From Siphonodentalium dalli (lineage: Eukaryota > Mollusca > Scaphopoda > Gadilida > Siphonodentaliidae): a DNA stretch of 64,000 bases. The position numbers were made by a program, and so were the translations under genes. The notes below the pieces were generated by a model that worked only from the letters and a program-made list of their open reading frames with translations, did no database searches and was not told where the DNA came from. Below are positions 36,462 through 47,153 of the stretch, piece after piece (positions within the stretch are counted from its first letter, which is position 1; every line of letters starts with the position of its first letter). The stretch spans positions 112,481,546-112,545,545 of the forward strand of contig CP136068.1 of the NCBI GenBank assembly GCA_032622095.1, written 5' to 3'.

Positions 36462-36864
36462 CTGAGAATAATTAGCAAGTATGGTACAATGCACAGATGA
36501 GCACATGGGCATGTCCTTAAACTACTGTATCTTCATGGAGATATAAAAAAACCAGTTTTCCTCCAAATCTTAGTCTAGCCCACTAGATTGATTTGTACAT
36601 TTAAATATGCAAAACCCAATTGTTGTCTTTTAGTTTTGCGAACTAATGTGTTTATGATAACATGTTTTGATCCCAATAAAAAATACCAAAAAACAAACGT
36701 CAATTCCAACCACGTCGAATGTACGATTTGAAATGATATCAACTGAAGTATGCCCAGTTGTAAATACATAAATACTTCTTTATTGGTGGGACGAAATAAT
36801 CGCGATAAACTAAAGGACAATCACACAAGGTGGGCCACTACTTATAATCCATGTATAAGAATGA

Positions 36865-38068
36865 ATCTAGATACAAAACATTATATTAACGTTAATAACC
36901 CGAAAGCAAAAACCGCAGTTAAATCCCTAGCTGGCAGTCTGGAACTGACTGACCCATGGAGACTAAATAACCCCACAACGAAAATATTTACATGGCGACG
37001 TTCCCGACCACTAAAAATGGCCCGGCTCGACTTTTTCTTGAATTCATCTGATCTTTTGAATCTGACATCCGATACTCCGGACATACTCACGGGGTATAGA
37101 AGCGACCACTCAATTATCTCACTCGATCTTCGCGTCAGTATAAATATAAAGCATGGCCGCGGTTTTTGGAAGTTCAACAATTCTCTTTTATTCAGACTGG
37201 ATTACCAAAATATCGTTAGAGAAACAATACAGGAAAATGTTAGTAGATATAAAATCTCGCATCGATTTTCAGATAAATCTCCACACATGTTCGCAATATC
37301 AGACGCATTATTTTTAGATGCTCTGCTGTTAGATTTGCGTGGGAAAACAATTCAATATTCTTCGCGTTTGAAGAAGCAGAACGAAAAGAAAAATCACGCT
37401 CTAATAGATAGAAAATCGGAGATCGAACGTATACTGGACAACTCGAAAGACACAAATAATAGCGAATTATTGAATGAAATTTATAATATAGACATACAAC
37501 TAACCGCTAGTAGAAAGGATAAAATTGCCGGACAAATGATTCGCACCAAAACCAAGTTCGTTGAAGATGGAGAGAAACCAACGAAATATTTCCTAAACAT
37601 GGAGAAGCGACAGTATATTTCAAAAACCCTAGCTGAAGTAATGGACCAATCGAACCGCATAGTTACTGACACCGAGAAAATTATGGAAACTACCAAAACT
37701 TTTTATGAGGATCTTTACACAACAAAAATAAACAATGGTGTTAAGTACGAAATCCCACAAAATATAACCTACCGATCGCTAACATCGAATGACGCAGCGT
37801 CCATAGAAGGCGAAATAAGATACACGGAACTTACCAAAACACTTAAAACATTTAAAAACGGACAATCACCCGCCCCAGACGGTTACAGTGTAGAATTTTT
37901 CAAATTCTTTTGGAAAGAAATCGGAATGTATGTACTGAACTCGTTAAATGATGCTTTTAAAAAACAGGAAATGTCAATTACTCAAAAGCAAGGTATCATC
38001 ACCCTCATTCCAAAGAAAGACAAGGCTAGACAACATCTTAAAAACTGGCGCCCCATATCCCTCTTAAA
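36865..38068 (+). pseudogene. L1/Tx1-like LINE ORF2, 5'-truncated, endonuclease end to start of reverse transcriptase
   Basis: The frame is open from 36750, but LINE-like residues start at 36861. The endonuclease C-terminus reads LDTKHYINVNNPKAKTAVKS, DPWRLNNP, FTWRR and LTGYRSDHSIISLDL (SDH is the catalytic His motif region). A linker follows with GEKPTKYFLNMEKR. The reverse transcriptase starts with NGQSPAPDGYSVEFFKFFW and GIITLIPKKDKARQHLKNWR, then PISLLN. The frame is cut at 38068 by a Helitron. The 5' truncation falls exactly at an 8-bp duplication (AAGAATGA, 36857-36864 and 42343-42350), so truncation happened during target-primed insertion. The palm motif with the catalytic Asp pair is missing. 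Dead element. Confidence 0.9.
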
Positions 38069-38873
38069 TCTATATCTATATTTGCGAATGTCTATCTGTC
38101 TGTCTGTCTCTGTCTGTGTTCTATAGAAATTCACAGGGGACCATCTAGATGATGCAAAAGGGGTCTACTAGGAGTAGCTTTTAACGAGAAAGATAATGGT
38201 CGGGGTTAGAATTTTCTAAAGTGACGCCGTTGTTGTCAGGGGCAGAAAAGGTGATGGGCAGAACAAAAATTGTCGCCGATTGCCACCAAACGTATACATA
38301 ATAATCCCCATGATATGAGGAATCTAATGGTGTGGTTTAAATATGGCTAAAGTCGCGCCGTTCGCGTCAGGGGTGCCCGGATGGGGAGGGGCAGATTTTT
38401 TTTCTGTCGCCGATTTCCACCAAACTTATATATAATCATCCCCATGATATGAAAAAAACCAACGGTGTGGTTTAAAAGTGGCACCGTTCGAGTCAGGGAT
38501 GCACGGAAGGGAAGAGGGGCACCAAAATTGAAAAACTAATTTTAGCGCCGATCTCCACCAAATTGATATAAGTTCTTCTTCATTATACAAGGAATATAAT
38601 TGTGCGCTTTAACAACGCCAAATTGTTGTCGTTAGGTTGAGAGATTAGGAGGGTTGGGCACTAAATTTGATAATAATTGGTTTAGTCGCCGATTGCCACC
38701 ACACTTATACAAAATCATCCCCATGGTATGAGGAGTCTAATGGTGTTGCTTATATCTGTCAAATGTGGCCTCATTCGAGTCAGGGTTGCATTGAAAGGGA
38801 CAGGGGCACCAAAATTGATGCACAATTGTTTTGCGCCAATTTCCACCAAATTGATACACGTTCTTATCCAAGA
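38069..38873 (+). mobile_element. Helitron-like element X2, 5' part, inserted in the LINE
   Basis: Begins TCTATATCTATATTTGCGAA right after A 38068, the Helitron A-to-TC arrangement. Continues TGTCTATCTGTCTGTC, then ATTCACAGGGGACC and tandem CGCCGATTGCCACCAAA blocks. Interrupted at 38873 by X3. Its 3' end was not found. Confidence 0.75.
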
Positions 38874-40643
38874 CTAGCAGGGTTACCCGGCGTTGCCCAG
38901 GTTAATGCGATGATAAACCTTCTGTATGTTGTGGATATTTGTTGGGGATAGAGAATGATCTTGCTTAAAAGTGTTATACGTTTTCTCATAAATTGTATAT
39001 TCAAATAGCATCATAAAACATGATTATTACAGTCATGGGATATAAGTAGTGGCTCACCTTGTCAATTGTCATTCTGTTTGTCGCGATTAATCCGTTCCAA
39101 CAATAATGAGGTATGTATTTATTTACAACTGCGTATACATTAGATGTTATAATATGATACATGAACATCATAAACACATTAGTTCGATAAAAGATGATAA
39201 TTGGGTTTTAAATATTGAGATGTATCAATCAATTTAGTGGGTTGGACTAAGTTCTCGAGGACACCTGGCTATCTCCATGAAGATACAGATGTTTCAAAGA
39301 AATTTCCAGGTGCTCCTCTGTTCATGGTGCTATATATTGGCTAAATATTCTCAGTTTAAACAAAATGTTGATGCGCATACATATTAGCTACATGTTCCAG
39401 GCACAGAGCGAGATTTTGAGTTGTTATGTCAGTCGAGGAGTCTGTTATAAAACCCTTGTCAGATGTGCAGTATTGGGAGGATCCTGAAAAGTCTTATGCT
39501 ACTAACTGCATTTTTTCTTGTATATCAGAAGAAACTATATTTGACTGCACACTGTGACCACTATTTTTGAACAGGCCTTCCATATCTCTTGACAAATTGT
39601 AACTTTTTTGTGGAAACTGTATTGAATGGAACAGACTGAATTTTGTTATAATATATATGCAATCCTCTGACGGTTCGGGGTCTCTCAGTTTGCACGAATA
39701 TATGTATCTCTTCAATAGAATGATAAATATACGTTTAATGCTTCTTCTATGTATCTCTTTTTGCTAGCTCATTTTGTGAATGCCCTGATTGCTATTCCCA
39801 TATAAATATGACAGTTAAGAAGATATAATTCTTCAAGTGACTTAAGTGGGTCACCATATGTCGGGATTGTGAAATGTGAACGTCCAAAACTACTTAATGA
39901 TATGGAGATGGCCTGGGTGACTGTATATTACTGTATATAACTTATATGTGGATAAAGGCGAATAGCAATCTCATCAATGATAGTGCATATCCGCTCGCCA
40001 TCCGCGACGCAAACGACACCAAATGTGATTTAATTCATGGTATATCATTAGAGAAAAACGTGTATGAATTCGGTGGAAATTGGTGCCAAATAAATTTGTA
40101 CCAGTGTTTGCCTCTTTTGACATATTTAAACCACTCCCATTAGACTCATGGATGCATGATATACTGGCGATGATTATATATATGTTTGGTGGTAATCAGC
40201 AACTAAACAAATTCTGAGAATAGTTATGACCAATATCTCTCACCCAACCGACAGCAATTTGACGTCTTTAAATCACACGATGATATTCCTCGTATCATAG
40301 AGAAGAATAATATTTCAATTTGTTGGAAATCTGGTCTAAAATAGTTTATTAAATCAATTGTTGATGCAACGTTGACTCGAACAACGCCATATTGCGAAGG
40401 TGATTATGTATTCGTTTGGTGGAAATCGGCGACAAAACTATTTCACGATATATTTTTAATTTTGCCGACCTCCCCCTTTTCTTCCCCTGACACCAACAGC
40501 GTCATTTCAGAAATGTTTTACCCACACCGTTATCTTCCTTGTAAACATTTACCCCTCTTAGAACGCCTTGGTGCCATCTCGATTGTACCGCGTAAAGTTA
40601 TATATAGAACTCACACAGACAGACAGACAAACAGACAGCACGA
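38874..40643 (-). mobile_element. Helitron-like element X3 with intact 3' terminus
   Basis: On the minus strand the element ends with hairpin ACCTGGGCAACGCCGGGT (38902-38885), seven nucleotides, then CTAG (38877-38874), followed by host T. Upstream in the element are the unique segments shared with X1 (about 38960-39330 and 39490-39870) and tandem blocks. The 5' end near 40643 is a TGTCTGTCTGTC run without the leading TCTATA. It inserted into the block sequence CGTTCTTATCCA of X2. The open frames here are shadows. Confidence 0.75.
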
Positions 40644-41185
40644 TTTGATTTCTTGTATCATTTGAGAAGAACGTGTCTGAATTTGATAGTAATTAGTACT
40701 AAAAATATTTTGTATAAGTCTTGGTGACCCTCCCGTCCCTATGTGAGTCTCAAGATGCACACACTAAGACTCATTAGAGATTAGAGATGCATATATATGA
40801 AATTGGTGGAAATTGGCGAGTATACAAATTCGTATCAAATTTAAGGTCCCATATCTCTCACCCATATGGTATATCTAAACGACACAATAAGATTCCTCGT
40901 ATCACAGAGAAGAATATGTATCATTCTGGTGGAAATCGGCACTAAACATATAGATATAATTTGTTGTGTCCCTCTCATCTCTTGACACAACTGACTCGAA
41001 TGGCCCAACTTATGACATCCTTAAACCACACGATTATACTCCTGATATCATGGAGATGATTGTTTATAAGTTTGGTGATAATCGGCGACTAAACAATTTT
41101 TTTTTATCAAATTTAGTGCCAATCCACACCCCCATCTCTCAAACAAACAGCACCACTATGGCGTCTTTAAACCATAAATAAATTA
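40644..41185 (-). mobile_element. Helitron block fragment X4
   Basis: Minus-strand tandem blocks (GCCGATTTCCACCA, GATACGAGGAATC, GGGTGAGAGAT) without recognisable ends, lying between X3 and the LINE 3' part. They should have been plus-oriented if they were the rest of X2, so an inversion or a further insertion occurred. Confidence 0.65.
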
Positions 41186-41189
41186 TATG

Positions 41190-42342
41190 TTCACCGAAGA
41201 CAATAAGCTACATTCCATCGAAACTCTTAGAACTAAGAACTAAGAACTAAGAACAACATCACCACAAACTTTATCACTTTACACGGCTTAAACAGACAAA
41301 TTAATAGGTTATTAAAACGGACCGATTAAACTATCGTCAGGGTTCAAAATCCAATCATTCCTGAAAATATAGTATCACTACTTCAGAATGAGCGAGGTTG
41401 CAGAAATTTTTACGATGAATTCATAAAAGCGACTAAAATAGGACAATCATCGTCGCAAATGAAATGGGAAAATGAATTAAGATGTTCCTTTCACTGGAAA
41501 CATATATTTTCATCACCCTTCAAACTATTAGTCGACACAAAACTACGCTGGTTTCAATACCGAATACTGACTAGAATTATAGGCACGAACAGACTTTTGA
41601 ACATAATGCGAATTCGGTCAGACGGTCTATGTCTCAGATGCAACGTCGCAAATGAATCAATTTCGCATATGTTCTTTGACTGTCCATTTGTAAGAACGTT
41701 TGTAAATACCACTCAGGCCTGGCTAGATCGCTATCAACTGGGTATCTCGCTTTCTCGGAAAAACATTCTTTTTGGGATTGTTGCTCACAATAAAAACAAC
41801 AAACTAAACTTTCTTATACTATCAATTTTGAAATATTATCTGTATAAAACAAAATTTAACCCTGCCGAACTCTCTCTGAAATTACTCATTCGAGAATTTG
41901 AATTACGATATATTGCACTGAACCTCGACGATCTGAACAATTTCCAACTCGAGTGGGGGGACCTAATGAAAGCCATGCAACAAACAACAGGACACACACA
42001 TAACTAACTTAGCGGGGAACATAATCATCTTGAATAGTAAATAGTCCGAGTTTACAATCTGACATTCGGCAAACCAGTCCAAAGTTCATGAACAAATTTG
42101 AGACAGAATATAACTGGCATAAATATATATATATATATATACGAGTATACATGTACGCACACAATGTTATTAATATATCAATGTGTGTGCAAGGAGTGTG
42201 TAAGTTGTGTACGAATGTCGACCCCCACCATTCCCGTCTATATATTTATGCAATCGTTGTTATCAGATATTGTTCTGAACATAACATAAATGTGTAATAT
42301 AATGAAAAAATAAAATATCCAAAACAAACAAAAAACAAAAAA
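41190..42342 (+). pseudogene. L1/Tx1-like LINE, C-terminal part, 3' UTR and poly-A tail
   Basis: LINE-like translation resumes near 41197 (EDNKLHSIETLRTKN), is broken by an expansion of CTAAGAA, then NFITLHGLNRQINRLLKRTD and a stop. The frame 41459-42007 is open (with upstream NERGCRNFYDEFIKA) and ends DLMKAMQQTTGHTHN. It contains C-x2-C-x7-H-x4-C in CLRCNVANESISHMFFDC, the L1-type zinc knuckle, preceded by KLRWFQYRILTRIIGTNRLL. After the stop come about 300 bp of 3' UTR with a TA run and an A-rich tail (42321-42342) touching the second AAGAATGA. Same element as 36865-38068, with the reverse transcriptase core deleted. Confidence 0.88.
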
Positions 42343-42482
42343 AAGAATGATGTTTTATGAAGCCATTTGGAATTACAATTTATGTAACACTTTGAGCAAG
42401 CGTATTCTCTATTCCCACTAAATGTCAACAGCAACGGGTGTCACATCACTGTAACTTGGGCAACGCATGGTAACCCTGCTAG

Positions 42483-42549
42483 TACTCTTATATATGTGAG
42501 GCTCCCTATGGGAGACTCCCATATATAAAAGAATGCATTGACACAGGGT
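42483..42549. mobile_element. hairpin module, right part, next to Helitron X1 terminus
   Basis: TACTCTTATATATGTGAGGC then its complement ending AAAGAATGCATTGACACAGGG. It lacks the first bases of the hairpin (GCCAATGCA), while AGGCCAATG lies directly before the other end of X1 at 33275-33283. The Helitron therefore appears to have landed inside a hairpin module. Confidence 0.6.
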
Positions 42550-42970
42550 TTTCAGTAAATTTCAGAAAGCTCCAGTCATGGAAGGGTTAAATGGTATATT
42601 TATGCAAGTGTTAAGCGACGGTGATTAATCAAAATTAGCCAACATAAACGAAACAATCTCAAATATGCCGATAAATATAATAAACAAAACACTTTTTTCC
42701 ATCCAGATTGTTCGAACATTTTTCAGCATATATATGTTTTGAGATACATGTACATGTACGTCTTACCAAATCATCTGTACATAATTATATGGTTCGAACG
42801 AGCTATGATGTTCGATTAAATAAGCAGACCGCATATTCAAATTTACTACAAAAAGACTAAGCTACATTTTCCGCTGTCAATTGAACTACTAAATCGCTAT
42901 TGTATCTGTGGCGCAGTCGAACTATAATGTTGTATATAGCACGCGTCTTACACCATTGCCCAATATTTAA

Positions 42971-43381
42971 CCCTTTACCCAACAGAACGGTCATATGCCA
43001 ATGCATTCTCTTATATATAAGAGAATGCATTGGCATAACACATATTAAAAATGATAAAATTGTCAAAGAATGTAGAACAATATTATAATTATTTTTTTAA
43101 ATGTAAGAAAAAATTATAAAATTGTTAAAGAATGTAAGAAAAAATGGTAAAAAGTGTTAAAAAAGATTTTTTTTTAGGCCAATGCATTCTCTTATATATG
43201 CGAGGCAACCTATGGTCGACTCGCATATATAAAAGAATGCATTGGCACAGGACATAACTGTAACCATCACAATGTGGTCAATGATATTCATATTTGTATG
43301 GTGTTATTGAGACAGACCGAAGATATTGTAGGCTGTTGAAGCTTTATTTGGTCGTATTTGGCCGTTTTGTTGGGTAAAGGG
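42971..43381 (+). mobile_element. piggyBac-like MITE P, copy 2 (411 bp)
   Basis: TTAA at 42967-42970 and 43382-43385. Ends CCCTTTACCCAACAGAACGG and CCGTTTTGTTGGGTAAAGGG form an inverted repeat of about 20 bp. It carries two hairpins: a short perfect one (42996-43034) and the full module (43178-43247), separated by repeated AAAATTGTTAAAGAATGT. The right half matches copy 1. Confidence 0.88.
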
Positions 43382-43385
43382 TTAA

Positions 43386-44099
43386 TGGGTTAAATGGGTA
43401 ATCGGTGTTGGTTAATTGTCTCCGGTCTTGTTACTGCATGGGGTTGTCTTGAAATTAACCAGTTGTCACGCTGTGGGAGGTTAGGGGTATTCACTCTAAA
43501 AGGAACCATGCCCGCGCTACTGACCGAGCAAGGGTTATCGCCATGCATTTAGGCTTGTTTGAGGCAAACGCCTCAGTAACGCTGGTCGCTCGATGAATAA
43601 GGTTATTCCCCGAATGCGATGAGAAAACTCAGTCACAAGAAACTGGCTATGTGATGTTATAGTAGCCAATTTCTCTTGAGATGTGGCTTTGAATATTCAT
43701 GTTGCATTTGTGGAACACCCGTTCTTCGAGTGATCTACTTTATAGGGTAGTTTGCCTTCAATAAATATATGGCGATAACACTTGCTTTGTCCGTCATATA
43801 GGGCAGGGAACCGATCGCGTGAATGCTGTGGAACAGATATGGGGATGGTTCAAAATCATGCCCTTAAGTCCCGGTGCACCATCAAGTTCATGACAGTCTC
43901 ACGCAGTAAGTCGGTAATATTAAACGAATCATGACTACGCAGTTAACCCATCAACACTCAATCCTGTTGAACGTCAAATTGGTGTGATTTTTGAAAATCG
44001 TACATTTTCCAATCAAGTGACATTCAGAAAAACACACCCAATGAAGAATAGGTGTTCCAATATATATTTTATTTAGTAAATAAAGGATTAATCCATGAG
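43386..44099. other. no recognised feature
   Basis: Nothing shared with other parts of the window was noticed; no exon recognised. Confidence 0.45.
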
Positions 44100-44470
44100 T
44101 CAATGGCATCATCCTGTTCTTGTAAAAAATAAGCACAATACGTGCTTATTTAGAATGTTACGTTTTGATCCCATATAGAGCTTATTTGAAGAAAACACAC
44201 GCTCTATATATATGGGCGTAAAATGTGTCCATAAAAATAAGCCCGTATATAGCTTACTAGCTTACTTCAGTAGGAAATAAGTTCATATAGGCACTATCTA
44301 CGTTTTTCATCGACACGACTTACCAGATAAACGCCCTTTATAATGTGTGTTCACTGCGGCCGCGTCATTCATCGATATAAGTTCTATATGAGCTTATTTC
44401 AGAATAAAATAAGTCCAATATGAATGTTAATATTTAGGTTCTATATAAACTATTTGCACGAGGATATGAT
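44100..44470. repeat. diverged family Y-related sequence
   Basis: GTGTGTTCACTGCGGCCGCG, GAGCTTATTTCAGAATAAAA and repeated AATAAGY..ATATRGA motifs resemble family Y. AATAAGCACAATACGTGCTTATT near 44130 is a short dyad, with several GCTTATTT repeats around it. Confidence 0.5.
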
Positions 44471-46000
44471 AGACATAGATACGGGTTGTCTGTTGGCATA
44501 GACTACCACAAGTACAGCTGCACGGCTGGGCAGATATCTAATTTCCATATCTGTCAAAGTTTATAGATCGCTGCATTTAATAAATTAACTCGGTCTACAA
44601 TTTGCACAATTGCAGGGACGTGTACCAATGAGTGATATAAACTAATGAACGAGCCGGGGGATTTCGTGAATACGTGCAAATTGAGTTCCTGTGTCTGCGA
44701 TGGTTTAATTTAATTGGATTTCAGTTAATATTAGAAAATCATCTGGAATAATTTCGTCTCTAAGTGCACCATCGGTCCGTGTTCTGATAGACAGGTCTCT
44801 GGGGTTATATAGTTCTATCGTGGCGGAACAGTGGCTAATGAATATCACACTGATTCGATTCGGAAATAAATTGTCGGCTGCAAGGCATTCATACCAAAAC
44901 CGGGGGAAAATATTGCATATCATTGAGATACATTTATGGTAAACCGAGAATGACAACGTCTTATACATTGTAATGGGGAGGTTTAGATTGGAAACTTCTG
45001 ACTTCGGTCGTCAAGAAATATTGCGGTGTCTTTATGATTAATTCTCCCCAGAGGAATAAGCTCTGTTGAGCCACTCTAATGCTCAGTCAGTGTGTCCATG
45101 TCTAATGGTTTGACCCAGATATTGGCCAGCAAACTGGGGCAGTTATCAATCAGTTTGTTCAGACCTGGTTTCATTGGATTAATTTCATGTGTTGTGTGAC
45201 ACAGGCTTACCCATGCACCCCAATCACGCGAGATCACATGGTGTGCCATTAGCTGGGACCAGTCAGTTGTCTTCTGGTCTCTTATGAACAAGGTAACACA
45301 ATGGAAACATGTATTTGCTATTGCTGGACTATACAGATGGAGAAGTCAGCGCTGGCCACAGAAACTTCACGGACTTGGTTTGTGATACCAAGTAAAAGGT
45401 ACCAGCTGTAATATATAAGATATCACGGCAATGGGGTTGTGGGGATGCCTGCAGTAAAACCGCCCACAGTGTAGAAATATGCTACATTATTAGCATATAC
45501 ATGTACTATATGTCACGACGGAATGGGAGATCTTGGCCAATGGAACAACTATAAACCAACATATCCTCGCGCAAAGACGCGCCAACCCGAAATCCCCCCC
45601 GCGGCGAGATTCCGTTATCTGTTCCAACGGAGACCTTTTTTTTATAAACTCAAGCTGTGAGAATAAAGTTATTGTGAAAAGGATCAGTTAAAGTGGGTCC
45701 AGCATACACTAGTGATCGTGTTTAAGTTCTAGGTATATAGTATACGTACTACAAAATCCAGTGAGAATGGTGGCATAGAGTGACTGTTGTTATTGTTGTT
45801 TTAATATTGTTTGTATCTGTATACAATTGCAGGTATGGAATGGCTATACATGACACAATGCACACCATTACATGCCAAACATAGGCCGTGTACACATAAA
45901 TGTGACATGGGTACGGCAATTGATTATTAAGCAATTATAATTCAAAACATTTGTCATCGCAGCATTGCAGGACGACAAGGGAAATCCCTGCCAGACAAGG
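44471..46000. other. no recognised gene or repeat
   Basis: Includes frames at 44705-44968, 45076-45291 and 45749-45934 (minus), none with recognisable domains. A C-run with GCGGCGAG lies near 45595. Confidence 0.45.
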
Positions 46001-46008
46001 GACCTATA

Positions 46009-46230
46009 AAGTGAAATACGCAGATAACCCGTTATTTCGTTTTATGGTGCGGGCCACAGTGAAAACACATGTTAAAGAGCGTACACACGAAAAGTCGTAA
46101 GTTGGCTTATTTATGCCATTGTCCGCACATAAACTGCTCAGAATCGCCTATTGTGAGTCGATAATGGGACTAAAACTTTCTCATTTTCATCATATTATTG
46201 ACTCAAAATGAGGCGATTCTAAGCAGATTA
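46009..46230 (-). mobile_element. repeat family Y, copy 3
   Basis: Minus-strand copy: GAATCGCCTCATTTTGAGTC, ATGTGCGGACAATGGCATAA, TGTGTTTTCACTGTGGCC and GAAATAACGGGTTAT. A fragment of the same family lies at about 59665-59735. Confidence 0.75.
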
Positions 46231-46504
46231 TCTACCTAAAAAAAGTTATATAAGCAGAAAATAAATTTGCTGGTTTTCGAGAGAATAGGCTGTATAATCT
46301 GTTAATAAAGTGTTGTAATAGAATACGTTTAAAATATCGTATTGTACGGGCACAGACATAATGGTTGATATACAAGTTAGACAGGTCCGTATATTTACAG
46401 GAACGAAATATCGGGTAAAAATAAAATTCGTATGCATTGCATAGTGTAACTGTACTCATCACCTTATGTTATAATGCTGCATCAGCGCCAGAAAACAAAA
46501 TAAA

Positions 46505-46870
46505 TTTGTTGAAACAAAATGGCCGATGGCAGCCATTTTGGATTTTAATCTTTGCATCTCTAAATCACATGACACAGCATATAGATCAAACCCTTCGTAC
46601 GATCGCCACCAAACAAATCTTCTGGGTGGCCAGTAGATGGGAGCCTTCGATTTTGTTTACAAATTTCCAGCGGCCATCTTGGAGTTGACTCTTTCCATGA
46701 CAAAATACTTCGGCACTCTCTACGTGCAACATCCCTCATTGGATCGTCGCCAAACTTTATATGGCTCTTCGGGGTGACTTCTAGATGTGAGCTATCCGAT
46801 TGTTTCCGAAATTCGTTAAAAACATGGCCGCCAGCAGCCATCTTGAATTTCATATGTGAATATCCATTGG
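46505..46870 (-). repeat. ATGGC-box repeat family Z, three units
   Basis: Boxes of the type AACATGGCCGCCAGCAGCCA on alternate strands recur at about 46521, 46672 and 46826, a spacing of about 150 bp. Between them are conserved ACCCCGAAGAGCCATATAAAG-like sequences. On the minus strand this translates as repeated SSHLEVTPKSHIKFGDDPMR-like peptides. Same family as 56.58-57.1 and 57.7 kb. Confidence 0.8.
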
Positions 46871-47153
46871 CACACCCTACACATAAATTCATCTACACAA
46901 TACAAGCCCTTTACTGAAACGTTTTGACTTTTCCTTTGACGTTTTTTCTGTATCATTCTATTGAGTGTTTACCATAAAAATAAATCATTGACATTGATAT
47001 TCCATCCCCGTGTGTGTGAAGTCCGCTCTCGTGAAATATATACATGTGCCGTCTACAACTCAATCGATGAAAATTATCGATTAAGATGCACGTTGTGTCG
47101 TGTCTATTTCTCTAGTTGTCGCGTGTTAAATAGCATGTATATACGCGTGTGAC

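Larger units (their letters stand above)
33284..42482 (+). mobile_element. Helitron-like element X1 with nested insertions
   Basis: Left end is a (TA)n run then TTGCGAATGAATATATGTCT. Tandem blocks follow, rich in CGCCGATTTCCACCAAA and ATGATATSAGGAATCTAAT. Two unique segments are shared with copy X3: 35430-35775 and 36515-36856. The right end at 42343-42482 resumes with ATGTTTTATGAAGCCATTTGG-type sequence. It finishes with a short GC hairpin (TTGGGCAACGCATGG), TAACCCTG and CTAG, followed by host T. A 3' hairpin plus CTRR with insertion before T is the Helitron signature (family knowledge). No Rep/helicase frame, so non-autonomous. A second 5' end (TATATCTGCGAATGTCTGTC) at about 34247 suggests two copies are joined at the left side. 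Confidence 0.7.

Noticed and set aside
39946-40143. Short plus frames between 38.7 and 41.2 kb
   Set aside because: All lie in Helitron block repeats.
45749-45934. Minus frame with hydrophobic start as candidate receptor signal exon
   Set aside because: No donor in the required phase and the hydrophobic part is not at the N-terminus.
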